A stretch of 64,000 nt of DNA from Gilliamella sp. WF3-4 (GTDB taxonomy: Bacteria; Pseudomonadota; Gammaproteobacteria; Enterobacterales; Orbaceae): assembly GCF_001690275.1 (NCBI RefSeq), contig NZ_LZGW01000007.1, positions 62,001 through 126,000 on the forward strand, given 5' to 3'. The notes beneath the pieces are model-generated. The model worked only from the letters and a program-made list of their open reading frames with translations, searched no databases and had not been told where the DNA came from. Below are positions 8,480 through 17,268 of the stretch, piece by piece (positions within the stretch are counted from its first letter, which is position 1; every line of letters starts with the position of its first letter). Both the position numbers and the translations under genes were made by a program.

Positions 8480-8716
8480 ATGTTAATGACGTCAATTCGT
8501 GATTATGTGCAATTAAAAGGCCGTGCATCATTGCAAGATATTGCAAGGCACTTTCGTTTACCTGAAAGTGCCACCGAGCAGATGTTACGGTTTTGGATAA
8601 AAAAAGGAATGATTAAATTAATCGTGCAAAATCAATCAGTTCCTTGTCAAGCAGATAAATGCCATTCTTGCTCAAGTTGTAATTTAACAAATCATATTGA
8701 ATATACTTGGGGGTAA
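8480..8716 (+). CDS. feoC: FeoC-like iron transport accessory protein
   Basis: The 78-residue protein has a winged-helix N-terminal half (SIRDYVQLKGRASLQDIARHF, then MLRFWIKKGMIKLIV) and a C-terminal cysteine cluster C-x4-C-x2-C-x2-C (residues about 56-67). This matches FeoC, a small cytosolic [4Fe-4S] or zinc protein that binds FeoB and can protect it from proteolysis. Position after feoB supports the call. Two starts are possible, ATG at 8480 and ATG at 8486. Neither has a good Shine-Dalgarno sequence, partly because a hairpin occupies the upstream region. Confidence 0.85.
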   Translation: MLMTSIRDYVQLKGRASLQDIARHFRLPESATEQMLRFWIKKGMIKLIVQNQSVPCQADKCHSCSSCNLTNHIEYTWG

Positions 8717-9046
8717 TCAAATGCATTTGTTAGATTTGTCTGACTATTTTAGTATTCATTAGTTTTTATTTTTATTGGTAGATTAATACAAATTAATAGA
8801 GATTTGATTTTGTGATTTAGTTCTCATAATTGAAATTATTTGTACGGTAAAAATAGCAAATATAACTAATAAAAATAAGTGAATTTATCTTGGTAAAGCT
8901 TGATAATAACGTCTTATTTACAGTTTGAGCTGTTTGTTTTTGCCAACAATATAATGAAATCATCGTCCGATGACAAAGTCGTTTTATTATCGAATAAATG
9001 TTATTATACTTTCATTATAGTAAAGCGCTGTATGAGGATAAAAAAT
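8717..9046. other. Gap between feoC and talB
   Basis: AT-rich, no gene supported. The talB frame extends upstream to 8900, but that stretch has no homology to transaldolase and I treat it as untranslated. Promoter-like TATACT and TATAGT elements lie near 9005-9020. Confidence 0.4.
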
Positions 9047-9997
9047 ATGAATCAATTAGATGAATTTAAAAAACTAACAGTAGTTGTAGCCGATACAGGT
9101 GATATCGATTCGATTAAACAATTTTCGCCTGAAGATGCAACAACTAACCCCTCTCTTGTTTTAAAGGCGGCACAGCTTCCTCAATATCGGTATTTGATTG
9201 ATTCTGCGATTGAAACAGCTAAAAAATTAGGTGGTAGCAAAGAACAGCAATTGATTAATGCTTGCGATCAAGTGGCAGTCAATATCGGTGCTGAAATTTT
9301 AAAATCAGTGCCAGGACGCATTTCGACCGAAGTCGATGCTCGTTTGTCTTTTGATAAACAAGCGTGTATTGAAAAAGCTCGTAAAATCATTGCGCTTTAT
9401 AAAGAAAAGGGCATTGATAAGTCGCGCATTTTAATTAAAATTGCATCAACGTGGGAAGGTATTAAAGCGGCTGAAGTGCTCGAAAAAGAAGGCATCAACT
9501 GTAATCTAACTTTATTGTTTTCATTTGCACAGGCACGAGCTTGTGCTGAAGTAAATGTCTTTTTAATTTCGCCTTTTGTTGGGCGTATTTATGATTGGTA
9601 TCAAGCTAAAAAACCTATTGATCCTTACAATGCGGATGAAGATCCAGGCGTTATTTCTGTTCGTAATATCTTTAATTACTATAAACAGCATGGTTATAAA
9701 ACCATTGTAATGGGTGCGAGCTTCCGTAAAGTCGATCAGATTTTAGCGTTAGCTGGTTGTGATAGATTGACTATTGCACCTAACTTACTTGCTGAAATGC
9801 AACAATCAAATGCCACTGTTGTTCAAAAACTTAATCCAAATCAACCTGTAGTTGCTCGACCAGAGCCAATGACTGAAGCCGAATTTAGATGGCAACATAA
9901 TAGCGATGCTATGGCAGTTGAAAAGCTAGCCGAAGGAATCCGTGCTTTTGCCATAGACCAAGGCAAATTAGAAGATATGATTGGGGCATTATTATAA
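9047..9997 (+). CDS. talB: Transaldolase
   Basis: Transaldolase moves a dihydroxyacetone unit between sugar phosphates in the non-oxidative pentose phosphate pathway. The chosen ATG at 9047 follows GAGGAT at the right distance and gives 316 residues (E. coli TalB 317), starting [19 protein letters not shown]. The Schiff-base Lys is at residue 131 ([11 protein letters not shown]), with Asp17 and the [12 protein letters not shown] motif in place. The open frame upstream would add 49 residues unlike the family. It is followed by tkt, so both non-oxidative branch enzymes sit together. Confidence 0.96.
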   Translation: MNQLDEFKKLTVVVADTGDIDSIKQFSPEDATTNPSLVLKAAQLPQYRYLIDSAIETAKKLGGSKEQQLINACDQVAVNIGAEILKSVPGRISTEVDARLSFDKQACIEKARKIIALYKEKGIDKSRILIKIASTWEGIKAAEVLEKEGINCNLTLLFSFAQARACAEVNVFLISPFVGRIYDWYQAKKPIDPYNADEDPGVISVRNIFNYYKQHGYKTIVMGASFRKVDQILALAGCDRLTIAPNLLAEMQQSNATVVQKLNPNQPVVARPEPMTEAEFRWQHNSDAMAVEKLAEGIRAFAIDQGKLEDMIGALL

Positions 9998-10012
9998 TCA
10001 TTTTGAGCACTA

Positions 10013-10028
10013 GGGGAGTTAACTCCCC
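10013..10028. terminator. Palindromic hairpin after talB
   Basis: GGGGAGTTAACTCCCC is a perfect 16-bp palindrome 15 bp after the talB stop, followed by a weak T-containing stretch. It is a possible leaky terminator between talB and tkt. Confidence 0.45.
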
Positions 10029-10136
10029 ATCTTTACCACTATTTTGTTTTGTTAATTTGACTAACGATTTCGCAAGTAATTTTACCTTGCATATATTAAC
10101 AATTTTTAACTCAAAAATTTTTTTGGAGATTACAAC

Positions 10137-12143
10137 ATGAATGCAACCTCACTATCTCACCGCGAACTGGCGAATGCGATAAGGGCATTAAGCATGGATG
10201 GCGTGCAAAAAGCAAAATCAGGCCATCCTGGAGCACCTATGGGTATGGCGGATATGGCTGAAGTCCTTTGGCGTGGTTTTTTAAAGCATAATCCAACTAA
10301 TCCAAAATGGGCTGATCGCGATCGTTTTGTTTTATCAAATGGTCATGCGTCTATGTTGATCTACAGTTTATTGCATCTAACAGGTTATGCGGTGACAATT
10401 GATGATCTTAAAAATTTTCGTCAGTTGCATTCAAAAACAGCAGGTCATCCTGAATATGGTTATGTGCCAGGCGTTGAAACGACCACAGGTCCACTAGGGC
10501 AAGGTATTGCTAATGCTGTTGGTATGGCTATTGCCGAAAGAACCTTAGCTGCGCAATTTAATAAGCCCGATCACACTATTGTTGATCACCATACTTATGT
10601 GTTTATGGGCGATGGTTGTATGATGGAAGGTATCTCGCATGAAGTATGTTCGTTGGCTGGTACTCTTAAATTAGGAAAACTCATTGCATTTTACGATGAT
10701 AATGGCATTTCAATTGATGGAGAAGTTGAAGGCTGGTTTACTGATGATACAGCTAAACGTTTTGAGGCTTATGGTTGGCATGTGATTAGTGGTATAGATG
10801 GTCATGATGCCAAAGCGCTAAAACAAGCCATTGAGCAAGCGCAAGCAGTAACTGATAAACCGTCATTATTAATGTGTAAAACCGTTATCGGATTTGGTTC
10901 GCCAAATAAAGCGGGTAGTCATGAAAGCCATGGTGCGCCATTAGGTGATGCCGAAATTGAAGCAACACGTAAAGCACTTGGCTGGGATTTCCCTGCTTTT
11001 GAAATTCCTAAAGCTTATTATGATGCTTGGGATGCTAAAGATAAAGGTAAGCAGTGTGAAGATGAATGGAATGCCCGTTTTGATGCGTATGCAAAAGCTT
11101 ATCCTGAATTAGCCAAAGAATTTACACGCCGTGTTAATGGTGATTTGCCTGAAAATTGGTTACAAATTGCTAACGATGTGGTGAATAAATTACAAGCTAA
11201 TCCTGCAACGATTGCAACACGTAAAGCATCGCAAAATGCCATTGAAGCCTTTGCACCTGCTTTACCTGAGTTTTTAGGTGGTTCAGCTGATTTAGCGCCA
11301 AGTAACTTAACTATGTGGTCAGGATCAAAAGAAATTTTAGCTAATCCTAGTGGTAATTATATCCATTATGGTGTGCGCGAGTTTGGTATGTCCGCTATCA
11401 TGAATGGTATTGCATTGCATGGCGGGTTTATTCCATATGGTGCGACTTTCTTAATGTTTATGGAATATGCACGTAATGCGATTCGCATGGCTGCGCTAAT
11501 GAAAATTCGGTCATTATTTGTTTATACTCATGATTCAATTGGTTTGGGTGAAGACGGGCCAACGCATCAACCTGTTGAACAAATGGCTAGCTTACGTGTT
11601 ACGCCAAATGTTAGCACATGGCGCCCGTGTGACCAAGTAGAGTCAGCGATTGCATGGCAATATGGTATTGAGCGCAAAGAAGGACCGACAGCATTAATCT
11701 TTTCAAGACAAAACCTAAAACAGCAAGAGCGTACAGCTGAACAACTAGCTAATGTTTATCGTGGTGGTTATATCCTAAATGATTGCACGGGCGTACCAGA
11801 ATTGATTATTATTGCTACTGGTTCGGAAGTAGAGCTTGCTGTTGAAGCGTATCAACAACTGACCCAAGCAGGAAAGAGAGTACGTGTGGTATCAATGCCA
11901 TCAACTGACGCATTTGATAAACAAGATAGTGCTTATAAAGAGTCAGTACTGCCATCATCAGTGACAGCTCGTCTTGCTATTGAAGCGGGTATTAGTGATT
12001 TTTGGTATAAATACGTTGGGTTAAATGGCAAAGTTATTGGCATGACAACTTTTGGTGAATCAGGACCGGCTGATCAACTGTTTAAAGAATTTGGCTTTAC
12101 TGTTGAAAACGTACTTACACAAGCAAAAAGTTTGCTGAAATAG
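10137..12143 (+). CDS. tkt: Transketolase
   Basis: Transketolase is a thiamine-diphosphate enzyme that transfers two-carbon ketol units in the pentose phosphate pathway. The 668-residue length is near E. coli TktA (663). Visible motifs include the active-site His30 in [12 protein letters not shown], the ThDP motif GDGCMMEG through [10 protein letters not shown], a [19 protein letters not shown] segment, and the pyrimidine-domain [12 protein letters not shown] good ribosome site (TTGGAGAT) precedes the ATG. With talB it supplies interconversion of pentose and hexose phosphates. Confidence 0.97.
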   Translation: MNATSLSHRELANAIRALSMDGVQKAKSGHPGAPMGMADMAEVLWRGFLKHNPTNPKWADRDRFVLSNGHASMLIYSLLHLTGYAVTIDDLKNFRQLHSKTAGHPEYGYVPGVETTTGPLGQGIANAVGMAIAERTLAAQFNKPDHTIVDHHTYVFMGDGCMMEGISHEVCSLAGTLKLGKLIAFYDDNGISIDGEVEGWFTDDTAKRFEAYGWHVISGIDGHDAKALKQAIEQAQAVTDKPSLLMCKTVIGFGSPNKAGSHESHGAPLGDAEIEATRKALGWDFPAFEIPKAYYDAWDAKDKGKQCEDEWNARFDAYAKAYPELAKEFTRRVNGDLPENWLQIANDVVNKLQANPATIATRKASQNAIEAFAPALPEFLGGSADLAPSNLTMWSGSKEILANPSGNYIHYGVREFGMSAIMNGIALHGGFIPYGATFLMFMEYARNAIRMAALMKIRSLFVYTHDSIGLGEDGPTHQPVEQMASLRVTPNVSTWRPCDQVESAIAWQYGIERKEGPTALIFSRQNLKQQERTAEQLANVYRGGYILNDCTGVPELIIIATGSEVELAVEAYQQLTQAGKRVRVVSMPSTDAFDKQDSAYKESVLPSSVTARLAIEAGISDFWYKYVGLNGKVIGMTTFGESGPADQLFKEFGFTVENVLTQAKSLLK

Positions 12144-12177
12144 GTAACAATTAGCACTCTCAGTAATGCACTAAAAA

Positions 12178-12206
12178 ACGCCATCATTTAGATTTGTTGA
12201 TGGCGT
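12178..12206 (-). terminator. Terminator for the minus-strand remnant, possibly also tkt
   Basis: ACGCCATCA and TGATGGCGT arms enclose an 11-nt loop. The run of six A just to the left is a T run on the minus strand, so the terminator mainly serves transcription coming from the phosphoethanolamine-transferase remnant. Confidence 0.6.
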
Positions 12207-12220
12207 ATTCAAAACTAGTA

Positions 12221-12552
12221 TCAATTAAAAGGATTTGGGTCTTCTTTTAATTGATCAAACTGAAATAGTTTATTGGTTTTCCAGTCTTTTATTTGTATTT
12301 GTATTTGTATTTGTATTTGTATTTGTTCTGGTATGTCTGTTAATTCATTTAGCATATAATCATGTCGTACATCTAATTTAATTCCTAACCAGTTGCTTAA
12401 TAAATAAACAAGTTGTAATCCAGATATTTGTTTATTAATTTTTTGTTGAGGTTTGTTATCTGAATCAAAAAAGATAAAAGGAATTCGATAGCTATCTTTA
12501 TATTCGGCATTGTGTCTTAAGTCATTATATTGGTCGGTATGAGCAAGTCCAC
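12221..12552 (-). pseudogene. C-terminal remnant of a sulfatase-family phosphoethanolamine transferase
   Basis: The minus strand is open for about 110 codons without a start. It reads AHTDQYNDLRHNAEYKDSYRIPFIFFDSD, then GLQLVYLLSNWLGI, and ends KEDPNPFN. This resembles the end of EptA/CptA-type lipid A or core phosphoethanolamine transferases, where a YxxPFI strand and a final helix close the sulfatase fold. The N-terminal membrane domain and the metal and nucleophile motifs are absent, so it cannot be active. A hexanucleotide repeat inside encodes an (Ile-Gln) run. The identification is from pattern only. Confidence 0.55.
12291..12326. repeat. Hexanucleotide microsatellite (ATTTGT)6
   Basis: Six perfect tandem ATTTGT units lie inside the transferase remnant, encoding alternating Gln and Ile on the minus strand. 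The unit length keeps frame, so gain or loss of units would not shift the reading frame. Confidence 0.9.
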
Positions 12553-12822
12553 AAAGCGAACAATAAAATAGCCTTGATTATAAGTTTTAACTTATTGATA
12601 GTTTGACTAATAAGATAAGCTATTTTCTTTGATGTTGCTCGCATAATGAATAGTCATTTCTGCACTAAGAGGTGTTTTAATGATTATTTTATTTTAAAAA
12701 CCGTTAACTTATTCAAGTTGTCTTGAATTTTAATATTTTTAGCTAACTCAGCTGCTAGCGCTTTTAATAGGTATCAGCTTGTTTAATGTTTAATTAAACT
12801 TTTGGTTTTTATAAATGATTAG
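12553..12822. other. Degenerate, gene-less stretch
   Basis: No intact gene. The minus strand has short coding-like pieces (for example KALAAELAKNIKIQDNLNKL around 12670-12770) broken by stops and shifts, suggesting further decay of former genes. Confidence 0.35.
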
Positions 12823-12964
12823 TCATTCTTCGGTTACTTCCTTTGTTGGTTGTAGATTGTTAATTTGAATTTTATGTAATAAATTATCTTCGCAATTAAA
12901 TGATATCGATTTCTAAATATTTTTTACAACTATCGCACAATAAATTTATATAAGCTTTTTTCAT
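12823..12964 (-). pseudogene. Broken small CxxC protein coupled to the gene upstream
   Basis: An ATG at 12964-12962 overlaps the stop of the preceding gene (TAATG). The frame reads MKKAYINLLCDSCKKYLEIDI, then a one-base shift leads into FNCEDNLLHKIQINNLQPTK and a TGA at 12825-12823. The shift leaves a 22-residue peptide if read in frame. I do not recognise the family. The Cys-x2-Cys suggests a small metal-binding protein. The shift could be a sequencing error at a T run. Confidence 0.45.
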
Positions 12965-13293
12965 TAGGTTAAGGTATTCGACATTTCTTTTAAAAATATA
13001 TTTGAATATGAGCTTAAGTTATCTTGGTTTTTCCCAAATGGATGCCTTTTTCCTAATTTAATTAACCAGCGACTAAATTGATTTAAATAGGCTTTATTAT
13101 CAGCATTAACTTCAAATATTGCCGAATCACAATAAGATTCGACTAATAAATCTAGCAATTGTAAAAAATCCTCATCATTTTTTAATATTTCTTCAGTTTT
13201 TAGTAGTTGAAGAGAATTCATCAAATTTATTATTTCAGGTAACGTTAAAATAGTTGGGCCATTTCTTATATTAGTCAATATTTCTTGAATCAT
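12964..13293 (-). CDS. Hypothetical protein, 109 residues
   Basis: I do not recognise this gene. The product is acidic to neutral, predicted mostly helical, with no signal peptide, membrane segment or Cys motif. It begins MIQEILTNIRNGPTILTLPE and contains LLDLLVESYCDSAIF and FSRWLIKLGKRHPFG. TAGGT six bases before the ATG could serve as ribosome site. Its stop codon overlaps the start of the small broken gene downstream, so the two once formed a coupled pair. Small coupled helical proteins in decaying regions are often orphan immunity or regulatory proteins, but nothing here shows that. Confidence 0.55.
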   Translation of the reverse strand: MIQEILTNIRNGPTILTLPEIINLMNSLQLLKTEEILKNDEDFLQLLDLLVESYCDSAIFEVNADNKAYLNQFSRWLIKLGKRHPFGKNQDNLSSYSNIFLKEMSNTLT

Positions 13294-13806
13294 TTTTATT
13301 TACCTAAAATTAACATGTAGAATTTATTAAAATATATAATAACTCATGCTTACTGTTTTAAATTCACATTTTCAGCGAGTTGTGTAGAAATTTTTATCAA
13401 AAAACATGATACGGATGATAACAGGTAATCATTACCTGTTTGCCCAAATAGGTGCTTAAATATGGAGTGATTACGTTTTTTCGCATTTGAGTGCCCGTAG
13501 TGATCATTATATTATTGTGCTTATTCTTAACCCTTGAGCACTTAATCCCTAAGCGATAGCTAAAACTATGGGGCTAATTAAGGCTAATTGCCCAAAAAGA
13601 TAGCTCATGCAAGGTGGCTCAGTAAGATTAACGTTGGTGATGATCAAGCGCTTTAATGAGTAAAAAAACACAAAAGCGCTTCTATAAAAGCAAAAAACGA
13701 ATTTATATTGAAACACGACCTACCTGAAAGTTTGGATAAAATTCCTAATTATAATCAATACAAATTCATTACTTTTTCTAGATACTTAATAATGCATTAT
13801 TTTTAA
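13294..13806. other. Gene-less region with inverted repeats
   Basis: No gene supported. It contains the perfect palindrome at 13420-13440 and a weaker inverted repeat AAGCGCTTT (13646-13654) / AAAGCGCTT (13673-13681). Confidence 0.4.
13420..13440. promoter_or_regulatory. Perfect 21-bp palindrome, operator-like
   Basis: Arms AACAGGTAAT and ATTACCTGTT are perfectly symmetric around a single C. No T run follows, so it is more like a dimeric repressor site than a terminator. It lies about 130 bp upstream of the 109-residue hypothetical gene (minus strand). The binding protein is unknown. Confidence 0.5.
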
Positions 13807-14382
13807 TTAATCTTTCTTAAATACTAAGGCGTTATTTAGTAATTCTAGCACGAGGTTAAGCGTGTCTTGTAGAATTTGTTGATGCAGGTTTGGCTTATTT
13901 TTGTATACCACACTAATATTGGCAAGCCCTTCAAGTATTACCATTAGTTTATTTGTTAAAGATGCCTTATTGGGGTAATTTTCAAGCTTATAAAAAATAA
14001 GATTTCGAATAAATTCTTTATGCTCTACCACAATATCAGATATGCATGATGAATCTTCTGGTATTTCTTCCATTGCACGGATAAACAAGCAGCCGTTAAA
14101 GTTTTCTTCGCAATACCACTTTTCATGCCATTCAAAAATCTTCATAATAGCTTCTGTTCCATTAAGGTTTAAGATAGCTTCGTTAAGTTTTGCTTTAAAC
14201 CTCAAATCTCTTTGCTTTAATACTTCAAGTATCAATTTATCTTTACTGCCAAAATTATTGTATAAGGTTGTTTTAGAGCATCCTGATTTATCTCTTATCT
14301 CATCGACGCCAGCATTAGCAAAACCACTTCGATAAAACAGCGCTTCAGCTGTTTCCATTATTCGTTTGTATGTTTTTTTCAA
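13807..14382 (-). CDS. TetR/AcrR-family transcriptional regulator
   Basis: The 191-residue protein has the TetR N-terminal DNA-binding domain at residues 1-50: AEALFYRSGFANAGVDEIRDKSGCSKTTLYNNFGSKDKLILEVLKQRD in pieces, with the recognition helix in SKTTLYNNFGSK. The C-terminal ligand domain contains WHEKWYCEENFNGCLFIRAMEE, a pattern of the AcrR/YcdC-like subgroup. It is transcribed away from the HPP membrane gene, and a 15-bp inverted repeat lies between them. Autoregulation and control of the HPP gene are therefore likely. The ligand is unknown. Confidence 0.88.
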   Translation of the reverse strand: MKKTYKRIMETAEALFYRSGFANAGVDEIRDKSGCSKTTLYNNFGSKDKLILEVLKQRDLRFKAKLNEAILNLNGTEAIMKIFEWHEKWYCEENFNGCLFIRAMEEIPEDSSCISDIVVEHKEFIRNLIFYKLENYPNKASLTNKLMVILEGLANISVVYKNKPNLHQQILQDTLNLVLELLNNALVFKKD

Positions 14383-14410
14383 AATAAATTACCTGAAATA
14401 AATTGCAAGG

Positions 14411-14453
14411 TGTACTGATCTGTACTACTATTAATTTTGTACAGATCGGTACA
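14411..14453. promoter_or_regulatory. Divergent TetR operator
   Basis: TGTACTGATCTGTAC (14411-14425) and GTACAGATCGGTACA (14439-14453) are inverted repeats matching at 14 of 15 bases, 13 bp apart. Each arm is itself a near-palindrome (GTAC-N6-GTAC), so two TetR dimers could bind. They sit between the divergent tetR and HPP genes. Confidence 0.75.
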
Positions 14454-14495
14454 GTTTTATTTAATCATTATTATAACCAAACAGGACAATAGCGA

Positions 14496-15032
14496 ATGAA
14501 ATTCTTTTTTTTCGATGGCGAAAAACTATCAAGTAGACCCAAATTACTGGACTTAACACAGGGGGTGTTAGGCGGCTTTTTGGCAATTTTAACATTAGTA
14601 TATTTGACAATATACTCTGGTAGCTATTTTATAATGGCTCCGTTTGGCGCTTCTTGTGTAATTTTATTTGCAGTTTCTCAATCTCCTTTGGCGCAGCCTA
14701 GAAATGTGATCTTTGGGCATCTTATCTCAGCGTTTATTGGGTTGCTGTTTTTAAAGTTGCTTGGTGATTCAGTATTCGTTATCGCTTTCTCTGTGGGATG
14801 TGCTATTGCTGCTATGCAGTTTTTGCGATGCGTGCATCCACCAGCAGGCGCTAATCCGCTAGTTATATTGTTAACAGCAAATCAAATTAATTATGATTTT
14901 AGCTTTTTGCTGTTTCCCGTGTTATCAGGCTCTATCGCATTAGTTATCATTGCGTACATTGTCAATAATCTTATCGGAAAAAGCAAGTGGCCAATCTATT
15001 GGTTTGCGCTCTTTCGTAATAAAAAATTATAG
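14496..15032 (+). CDS. HPP-family integral membrane protein
   Basis: The 178-residue protein has about four to five hydrophobic segments and the family's hallmark His-Pro-Pro in FLRCVHPPAGANPLVILLT, preceded by the conserved APFGASCVILFAVSQSPLAQPRNVIFGHLISAFIGL. HPP proteins are small membrane proteins. Some plant and cyanobacterial members are implicated in nitrite transport, but the bacterial function is unclear. AGGACA lies a suitable distance before the ATG. It is divergent from a TetR regulator with a strong operator, so it is probably induced by a small molecule. Confidence 0.88.
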   Translation: MKFFFFDGEKLSSRPKLLDLTQGVLGGFLAILTLVYLTIYSGSYFIMAPFGASCVILFAVSQSPLAQPRNVIFGHLISAFIGLLFLKLLGDSVFVIAFSVGCAIAAMQFLRCVHPPAGANPLVILLTANQINYDFSFLLFPVLSGSIALVIIAYIVNNLIGKSKWPIYWFALFRNKKL

Positions 15033-15037
15033 ATAAA

Positions 15038-15077
15038 TTTCCAATAAAAACGCGACTAATATTATTTTTATTGGAAA
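15038..15077 (+). terminator. Hairpin after the HPP gene
   Basis: TTTCCAATAAAAA and TTTTTATTGGAAA are perfect 13-base arms around a 14-nt loop, starting 6 bp after the stop codon. They are AT-rich with no clear T tail. Confidence 0.5.
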
Positions 15078-15572
15078 TAATATAATTGTTTTTTCTCAAA
15101 CCTGCTTGCAAATGGATGCAAAGATTTACAGCTAATATTGCAGTTAATTTAACGGTTAAGATTCTAAAGGAAGGTAATACGATAGTCGTTGTTGCTTTAG
15201 TGTATTGAGTAATAATCTAAAGCAATTTCGAGTTGGTTTTATGTCATCATTAATGGTATTTTATCACCACAATCATTATTGTTTTTCATTGTTGTAATTT
15301 TTAACTAATATTGCATAATAGAAATAAGTTATCACAATCAAAGCAATAATCTTATAAATTATTTAAATTTTAGAGTACAATAATAGTTACTTATCTTAAT
15401 GATCATGTCTTATTTTGGTTTTTGCTCATAAAATAAATGTGAGTTGATTGTCAATTACACAAAAGTTACACCGATTTTTATATAAATTGTTACCTGTTCC
15501 AATTTGGAAGTTTTGTTCAATTCTGTATTTGGAATTGTAGTTCAACATATTATGTTAGCTGGGAGAAAGGAA
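15078..15572. other. Gap before the DUF421 gene
   Basis: No gene supported. It is AT-rich, and I see no tRNA, repeat family or strong operator in it. The DUF421 frame opens at 15504 (TTG), but the better start is 15573. Confidence 0.4.
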
Positions 15573-16223
15573 ATGTATTTATTAGAAATGGCACCAAAAT
15601 TTTTGTTAGCACTAGTTATTTTACTTATTTACGTCAAGTTATCAGGTAAAAGTCAAATTGCACCAATGTCACAGCTTGATCAGGTCGGTAGTATGGTTAT
15701 TGGTGCGCTCGTTGGGGGAGCGTTGCTGAGCCCAACGGTATCACCATGGGAGGCAGCGGGGTTAGTTGCTATTTGGGCTGGCTTGCTTGTTTTGATCCGA
15801 TTTATCAAATCTAAAAATTCACGTCTACGAGATGCTATAGATGGTGAGCCTATTCAATTAGTTAAAAATGGTCATTTAATCACAGATAATTTTGTTAAAG
15901 CTAATTTACCAGTAAGAGATTTTGAAACCTTAGTTAATATACAAGGCATAGCTTCGTTTGATGAGTTAAAAGAAGTTTGGTACGAGTTAAACGGTTCTTT
16001 AACCATTATCAAACAAGGTGATAAAGATATTGCCCTGCTTATTATTGAAAACGGCAGTATTAGTCATGATAATCTTGAGCAACTCAAAAAAGATGAAGAT
16101 TGGGTTAAACGTGAAATTTCTAGGCAAGGCTATGAAAAAATAGAAGATATTTTTTGTGCTGAGTGGTTTGATAATAAGTTAATTATTTATCCTTATGATG
16201 CGGTTCGTGAAGGTAAAAAATAA
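15573..16223 (+). CDS. DUF421 (YetF-like) membrane protein
   Basis: The ATG at 15573 follows GGGAGAAAGG and gives 216 residues. An upstream TTG at 15504 lacks such a site. Two to three N-terminal membrane helices (FLLALVILLIYVKLSGKSQIAPMSQLDQVGSMVIGALVGGALL in pieces) precede a cytosolic domain with the family pattern GEPIQLVKNGHLITDNFVKANL and an alpha/beta C-terminal part. This matches the YetF/YdfS family, which is linked to spore or envelope stress in Bacillus but has no defined function in gammaproteobacteria. It is monocistronic, with a strong terminator. Confidence 0.85.
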   Translation: MYLLEMAPKFLLALVILLIYVKLSGKSQIAPMSQLDQVGSMVIGALVGGALLSPTVSPWEAAGLVAIWAGLLVLIRFIKSKNSRLRDAIDGEPIQLVKNGHLITDNFVKANLPVRDFETLVNIQGIASFDELKEVWYELNGSLTIIKQGDKDIALLIIENGSISHDNLEQLKKDEDWVKREISRQGYEKIEDIFCAEWFDNKLIIYPYDAVREGKK

Positions 16224-16239
16224 ACATTACTTGTATTTT

Positions 16240-16264
16240 AGGGTGGCGCAATCCACCCTTTTTT
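16240..16264 (+). terminator. Rho-independent terminator of the DUF421 gene
   Basis: AGGGTGG-CGCAAT-CCACCCT is followed directly by a T run. Confidence 0.9.
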
Positions 16265-16291
16265 GCTGATTTATTTTGGCTTTTGTTGTGA

Positions 16292-16564
16292 TTAGCGCAG
16301 TTGACTATCTTTACTGCCTCGGCGATTATATAAACTTGATGCTTTAGCAATCCGCTTGTCGATTTTTTGTTGGCAAGACAAACAATATTGTACGCCGGGT
16401 AATGCTATTTTTCTGGCTTCAGCGATAGGGTCGCCACACTCAATGCAAAAGTGAGCGCTAATTGTACCGTAATTGAGTTGTCGCCTTGCGTTTTCTATAG
16501 CATCGGCAATAGTACCTTCGATTTGTTGGTTAACAGCATCGTCAGATGCCCATCCACTTGCCAT
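16292..16564 (-). CDS. DksA/TraR-type C4 zinc-finger protein (YbiI-like)
   Basis: The 90-residue protein has an N-terminal helical part and a zinc finger C40-IE-C43 ... C61-LS-C64, the arrangement of TraR and YbiI. It lacks the long coiled coil of full DksA. Such proteins can bind the RNA polymerase secondary channel, but the role of YbiI types is unknown. The gene starts with ATG after AGGAGG, is isolated, and converges on the DUF421 gene across the terminator. Confidence 0.85.
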   Translation of the reverse strand: MASGWASDDAVNQQIEGTIADAIENARRQLNYGTISAHFCIECGDPIAEARKIALPGVQYCLSCQQKIDKRIAKASSLYNRRGSKDSQLR

Positions 16565-16719
16565 AAAAGTAGCCTCCTATAACTGAAATAGTAGGGTAAT
16601 GATATGGTGTTTTTTTGGGCTGTTTCAAGTAATTTAGGGCGTTAATTACCCAAAAATTATGTTATTGACTACAGCGGTGCGCGTATTTAATTTAACATTA
16701 TCAAAATGTGGAGGTTTTT

Positions 16720-17253
16720 ATGCAACAATATGAACAAGCAACATTTGCTGGTGGTTGTTTTTGGTGTATGGTAAAACCCTTTGATAAGTATGAGGGCGTG
16801 ATCAATGTTGTATCGGGTTATACAGGTGGGCATGTAATTAATCCAACCTATCAACAAGTCTGTTCAGGCACAACAGGGCATACTGAAGCCGTGCAAATTA
16901 CGTTTGATCCGAAAGTTATCAGCTATAAAAAATTGCTAGAAATTTTTTGGCAACAAATTGATCCCACTGATTCTCAGGGACAATTTGCCGATCGGGGCGA
17001 TTCTTATCGTCCTGTAATTTTTTATCATAATGAATATCAACATAAACAAGCGCTGGACTCTAAACAAGCATTACAAGCCAGCGGGAAGTTTGATAAACCA
17101 ATTGGTGTTGCCATTGAGCCTGCTGTGAGTTTTTATGTAGCTGAAGACTACCACCAAAATTATTACACTAAACAACCGCAACGCTATAACCAATACTATC
17201 AACTATCAGGGCGCTCTCATTTTTTGGCTCAACATTGGCAAAAACACAAATAA
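16720..17253 (+). CDS. msrA: Peptide-methionine (S)-S-oxide reductase
   Basis: MsrA repairs the S-epimer of oxidised methionine in proteins. The motif GCFWC lies at residues 12-16 with catalytic Cys13. [26 protein letters not shown] and [11 protein letters not shown] follow the family. A GTG at 16708 would add four residues, but TGGAGG five bases before the ATG at 16720 decides the start (177 residues). It is the first gene of msrA, cytochrome b561, msrB, with gaps of 15 and 53 bp. Confidence 0.95.
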   Translation: MQQYEQATFAGGCFWCMVKPFDKYEGVINVVSGYTGGHVINPTYQQVCSGTTGHTEAVQITFDPKVISYKKLLEIFWQQIDPTDSQGQFADRGDSYRPVIFYHNEYQHKQALDSKQALQASGKFDKPIGVAIEPAVSFYVAEDYHQNYYTKQPQRYNQYYQLSGRSHFLAQHWQKHK

Positions 17254-17268
17254 AAGGATGAGTTAATC

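Noticed and set aside
8900-9046. 49-residue N-terminal extension of transaldolase
   Set aside because: Unrelated to the family, and ATG 9047 has a good ribosome site and gives the normal length.
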